Shown in pieces: positions 7,121-9,617 of a stretch of DNA of 9,617 nt. Both the position numbers and the translations under genes were made by a program. Origin of the DNA: T3Sed10-213 sp012519365 (GTDB lineage: Bacteria; Planctomycetota; Phycisphaerae; Sedimentisphaerales; Anaerohalosphaeraceae). The stretch covers positions 1-9,617 of the forward strand of contig JAPXLV010000085.1 in NCBI GenBank assembly GCA_033809355.1, in the 5' to 3' direction. The stretch's first letter is position 1, and each line of letters starts with the position of its first letter. The notes under the pieces were generated by a model, which had not been told where the DNA came from, did no database searches, and was given only the letters and a program-made list of their open reading frames with translations.

Positions 7121-7486
7121 ATGCCGAATGCCTTTGTTATTGAACTCAACGACGAACCGAATTATCAGCGTTTAATCGCGGGCGCGCCGGCAAGTTGCGG
7201 GATGAAATCCGGTCGGGTGTGGCTGGCGCCGGGCACCGAGTGCGGACAGCATTCTACCGAAGGCCACGAAGAGCAGTTGGTATTTTTGGCCGGACGGGGA
7301 ATTGCTCACGTGGGCGATCAGCGACTGGACATCGGCGTCGGCAAAATCTGCTACATTCCGCCGCATACGCCCCATAATATCTTCAACACGGGCACAGAGC
7401 CCCTTGTTTATATCTTCTGTGTTGCCCCCGCCGCTGTGGCCAATGAGACGGCACAGGCTGGCAACAAAGGCGTTGAACAGACCTAA
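7121..7486 (+). CDS. Small single-domain cupin protein
   Basis: This 121-residue protein is one cupin beta-barrel with no signal peptide, so it should be cytoplasmic. Motif 1 is 'HSTEGHEEQLVFLAGRG' (44-60) and motif 2 is 'IPPHTPHNIFNTG' (79-91). Likely metal ligands are His44 or His49, Glu51 and His85. The spacing of the motif 1 histidines differs from the classic H-x-H pattern. Such cupins include sugar isomerases and epimerases, dioxygenases and sugar sensors; nothing here decides between them. The ATG is preceded by GAAGGG with eight bases between. The gene is divergent from the LacI gene and convergent with the GH43 gene, so it is probably transcribed alone. Candidate operators upstream suggest control by the LacI protein. 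Confidence 0.85.
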   Translation: MPNAFVIELNDEPNYQRLIAGAPASCGMKSGRVWLAPGTECGQHSTEGHEEQLVFLAGRGIAHVGDQRLDIGVGKICYIPPHTPHNIFNTGTEPLVYIFCVAPAAVANETAQAGNKGVEQT

Positions 7487-7511
7487 GCGACGGCGGAGCT
7501 GCCAAAAGAAG

Positions 7512-7545
7512 CCTGTCCGGTTCCGAGGAAACCAGGTTTTGTCTA
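7512..7545 (+). terminator. Weak candidate terminator after the cupin gene
   Basis: CCTG (7512-7515) can pair with CAGG (7533-7536), and GTT (7520-7522) with AAC (7530-7532). The result is a bulged seven-pair stem followed by TTTTGTCTATTT. It sits in the 56-bp gap between convergent genes, where a terminator is expected. The bulge makes it a weak call. Confidence 0.25.
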
Positions 7546-9186
7546 TTTATCGATCTTGAACCATTGAAAGTCCGCATATCCGCCGTATCGGGCGTCTTTC
7601 TCGGCGATGCAGAACAGGCCGACTTTGGTGCCGACCCACCGTCCGGATTTGGCGGGAAAGTCGCCGCCGATGTCCGTATAAAATTGCCCATTGGTGCTGT
7701 AACTGAACCGGCACACTGCCTGCGGTGAAGCAACGCGTACTTTCAGATAGAGCGTGTCCGTATCAAGGGGTTTCTCGGCGACGATTTTTTCCCTGCCGCC
7801 TCTGACGGCGTTTCGACAGACAGAATGTTGCAAAAAGAATCGGCCGTCTTTGGCGATAATAGACAGTGCGGCATAATCATCGCCGAAGATAATCAGGCCG
7901 GCGCGTTTGCCGTCATAGCGGGAGGTGAGCGTTACTTTCGTCTCGGCGGTAAAGTCGGGAGCAGGAAATTTTTGCAGCAGAAGGTTGGGCACATCCCACA
8001 GAGAAACACTGTCTTGCGGCACGGGTGTGGCAAACAGTCGCAGAGGGTCAGTACCTCGGATCAGGGCGTACCACGTCAGTTGGGGGTTGGCCTGCCATTG
8101 CCATTGAAGCCCGAGGGTGTCGGCCCGGAAGTCGTCGGATTCAGCAGGGCTGACAATCGGGAATCGACCTTGGACATCGGGTTTTTGGTATGTGCTGACC
8201 GGTTCGCCTGTACCGTCACCGTCCGGATCGAGCCCTATGACAGGCCAGTCGTCTATCCATTGCACAGGCTGGAGGTGAGTAATGCGGCCGTAGGGGCCGG
8301 CGTCTTGAAAGTGGATAAACCACGATTGGCCTGACGGCGTCTGCACCCAGCCGCCCTGATGGGGGCCGTTGATGGGCGTCGAGCCTTGTTCCAGAACGAT
8401 CTTGTCTTCGTAAGGGCCAAAGATATCTTTTGAGCGAAAAACAGTTTGCCAGCCGGTGGTGACGCTGCCGGCGGGGGCAAAAATATAGTACCAGCCGTTG
8501 TGTTTATAGAATTTCGGGCCTTCGAGCGTAGGGTGTTTTTCGTGGCCGTCGATAATGTGCCTTCCTTCGGTACTGATCGCGGCAGCGTCGGGGCTCATTT
8601 CACGGAGGGTCAGCACGCTGTTAAAGCCGCCCGAACGGCTGCCCGCCCAGGCATGGACAATCCAGGCCTTGCCGTCGTTATCCCACAGCGGGCACGGATC
8701 GATCAACCCCTTGCCGGCCAGCGCCAAGACGGGCTTTTCCCACGGGCCTTCGGGATGTTTGGCTCGAACGGTGTAAATACCCGAATCGGGATCGCCCCAG
8801 ACGACATAGAACCAGTCATTGTGATAGCGAATGGAGGGGGCCCAGACGCCCATGCCGTGTTGGGGACGCTCGAATCGTTCTTCGGGATAGGATGCCAGGG
8901 CATGGGCGATAAGCGTCCAGTTGACCAGGTCTTTGGAGTGCAGAATGGGCAAACCGGGGATACTGGTGAAACTGGAGGCGGTCATATAGTAATCCTCGCC
9001 CACTCGCACCACATCAGGATCGGAATAATCGGCGTACAGAATGGGATTTTTGTAGGTGCCGTCGCCATTGTCGGCGACCCAGACCTTGGAGACATATCCG
9101 CCGGCATCTTCAGCTGCCCTTGTCTCGGGTGCCGTTGCCGCCAAAACGGCCATACCAAGAGCAATCACTACCATCTTCTTACACAT
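7543..9186 (-). CDS. Secreted family 43 glycoside hydrolase (beta-xylosidase or arabinofuranosidase type)
   Basis: This 547-residue inverting glycosidase should remove xylose or arabinose units from plant-type polysaccharides or their oligomers. A Sec signal peptide covers about residues 1-24 ('VVIALGMAVLAATA' core, cleavage near 'TRA-AED'); no lipobox is seen. The five-bladed propeller spans about 44-345. The GH43 catalytic triad is visible: general base Asp56 in 'YSDPDV', the pKa-tuning Asp163 in 'LIDPCPLW', and general acid Glu222 in 'LEGPKFY'. 'GVWAPSIRYHNDWFYVVWG' (113-131) is also typical. The C-terminal beta-sandwich (about 350-547) matches the concanavalin-like domain found behind GH43 xylosidases. 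Subfamily 12 is my best guess. GGGAAAG lies just upstream of the ATG. The gene stands alone, convergent with the cupin gene. Exact substrate is not decidable from sequence. Confidence 0.93.
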   Translation of the reverse strand: MCKKMVVIALGMAVLAATAPETRAAEDAGGYVSKVWVADNGDGTYKNPILYADYSDPDVVRVGEDYYMTASSFTSIPGLPILHSKDLVNWTLIAHALASYPEERFERPQHGMGVWAPSIRYHNDWFYVVWGDPDSGIYTVRAKHPEGPWEKPVLALAGKGLIDPCPLWDNDGKAWIVHAWAGSRSGGFNSVLTLREMSPDAAAISTEGRHIIDGHEKHPTLEGPKFYKHNGWYYIFAPAGSVTTGWQTVFRSKDIFGPYEDKIVLEQGSTPINGPHQGGWVQTPSGQSWFIHFQDAGPYGRITHLQPVQWIDDWPVIGLDPDGDGTGEPVSTYQKPDVQGRFPIVSPAESDDFRADTLGLQWQWQANPQLTWYALIRGTDPLRLFATPVPQDSVSLWDVPNLLLQKFPAPDFTAETKVTLTSRYDGKRAGLIIFGDDYAALSIIAKDGRFFLQHSVCRNAVRGGREKIVAEKPLDTDTLYLKVRVASPQAVCRFSYSTNGQFYTDIGGDFPAKSGRWVGTKVGLFCIAEKDARYGGYADFQWFKIDK

Positions 9187-9457
9187 AATCTTTCCCTAAA
9201 CTGAAATTTTCCACAAATATAACACGATTGTGCAACATCAGTAAATCTGCCTCTGTATCGGACAAGTCAATGGGCAGATATCAATTTCATATCAAGTGAA
9301 CAAAAGGCAAAATGACAGATTCCCATTTAATCGATCGGGTTCTAAACGTTATTGGTCGAAAGTCGCCATTAGAGACACTCTTTCGAAGGCCGACAGTCAT
9401 TAAAAAGGCCGCCATCTTCTTTTATACTTCGTTGAGCGATAAATAAAATCTTTTTTC
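9187..9457. other. Non-coding region upstream of the GH43 gene
   Basis: This stretch separates the GH43 start from the presumed insertion-sequence end. It must contain the GH43 promoter. A TATATT-like -10 (complement region near 9219-9224) is visible but has no good -35 partner. TTTCGAA (9381-9387) weakly recalls the candidate operators elsewhere in the window. ATATCAA occurs twice, 11 bp apart (9278-9284 and 9289-9295). A 42-codon minus-strand frame (9287-9415) has no recognisable homology. Confidence 0.45.
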
Positions 9458-9471
9458 GTAACCGTTCACAG
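9458..9471 (-). mobile_element. Candidate terminal inverted repeat of an IS66-type element
   Basis: GTAACCGTTCACAG begins four bases beyond the transposase stop codon. IS66-family ends start with GTAA, and a short distance between the transposase stop and the terminal repeat is usual. The other end lies outside the window, so the repeat cannot be paired and the 8-bp target duplication (candidate 9450-9457) cannot be confirmed. Confidence 0.4.
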
Positions 9472-9474
9472 TTT

Positions 9475-9617
9475 TTAACAGATTAAAGACGGATAGTTTT
9501 CATTGCCCCAGTGAGCAATAACCGATTCATGGATAAAATCAAAGACATTTTGCCCCTGTTTTCTACAGGTTGCGATGGTTGTCCAGATGCGTTCGCACCA
9601 GCGCATTCCGGCTTGGC
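9475..9617 (-). CDS. IS66-type transposase, C-terminal end (partial, runs off the window)
   Basis: The minus-strand frame whose first full codon starts at 9615 encodes 46 residues and ends with TAA at 9475-9477. It contains 'GMRWCERIWTTIATC', then 'QGQNVFDFIHESVIAHW' and 'PSLIC' at the end. I recognise this as the C-terminal tail of IS66-family transposases (Arg-Trp-x-Glu-Arg-x-Trp followed by Ala-x-x-Cys and the F-x-F/Y-x-x-E/Q region). The catalytic DDE domain is outside the window, so completeness and activity cannot be judged. The transposase reads toward the GH43 gene, on the same strand. Confidence 0.7.
   Translation of the reverse strand, partial: QAGMRWCERIWTTIATCRKQGQNVFDFIHESVIAHWGNENYPSLIC

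Noticed and set aside
8446..9204. 252-codon plus-strand open frame opposite the GH43 gene
   Set aside because: It mirrors the coding strand of a GH43 gene with an intact catalytic triad. The protein is glycine- and valine-rich without motifs, as expected for an antisense shadow.
9241..9250. GTAAATCTGC as an alternative insertion-sequence end
   Set aside because: It also starts with GTAA, but it lies over 230 bp from the transposase stop, while GTAACCGTTCAC lies four bases from it.
9287..9415. 42-codon minus-strand open frame upstream of GH43, with a purine-rich stretch before its ATG
   Set aside because: It is too short to judge, shows no recognisable similarity, and has no partner gene. 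It is kept only as part of the non-coding region.

Overview
The window looks like chromosomal DNA from a planctomycete, most likely a Phycisphaerae-type carbohydrate degrader. This is inferred from protein style, not from a marker gene. The clues are a very large secreted protein mixing LamG, PA14, Fn3-like and putative-Ig modules, a dockerin-like module ending in the '...DLNIFSKMWL' type of repeat common in that class, and a 'DVYFGTD' Fn3-like signature. Four complete genes and one partial gene can be supported. They cover about 82% of the window.

Layout from left to right. Bases 1-341 hold no convincing gene but contain a large imperfect inverted-repeat element (111-231). Bases 342-5687 (minus strand) encode a 1781-residue secreted gingipain-like cysteine peptidase (C25 family) with a long modular tail. 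Upstream on the same strand, 58 bp away, is a LacI-family repressor (5746-6813). A 307-bp AT-rich divergent region (6814-7120) carries several TTTTCGAAAA-type palindromes and plausible -35/-10 boxes facing both ways. It separates the repressor from a small cupin gene on the plus strand (7121-7486). Converging on the cupin from the right is a secreted family 43 glycoside hydrolase (7543-9186, minus strand). Bases 9187-9457 are non-coding. From about 9458 to the right edge lies the end of an IS66-type insertion sequence, with the last 46 codons of its transposase.

How the genes may fit together. The LacI-type protein is probably a sugar-responsive repressor that controls itself, the peptidase gene behind it and perhaps the divergent cupin through the palindromes between them. 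The GH43 enzyme would release xylose or arabinose residues from hemicellulose or pectin side chains. The C25 protein would act outside the cell, with its LamG, PA14 and Ig-like modules binding glycans or glycoprotein surfaces. The cupin resembles small sugar-binding or sugar-modifying cupins, but its substrate cannot be read from sequence. The region therefore reads as a small polysaccharide or glycoprotein utilisation locus with a mobile element at its right border. No CRISPR array, tRNA or rRNA was seen.
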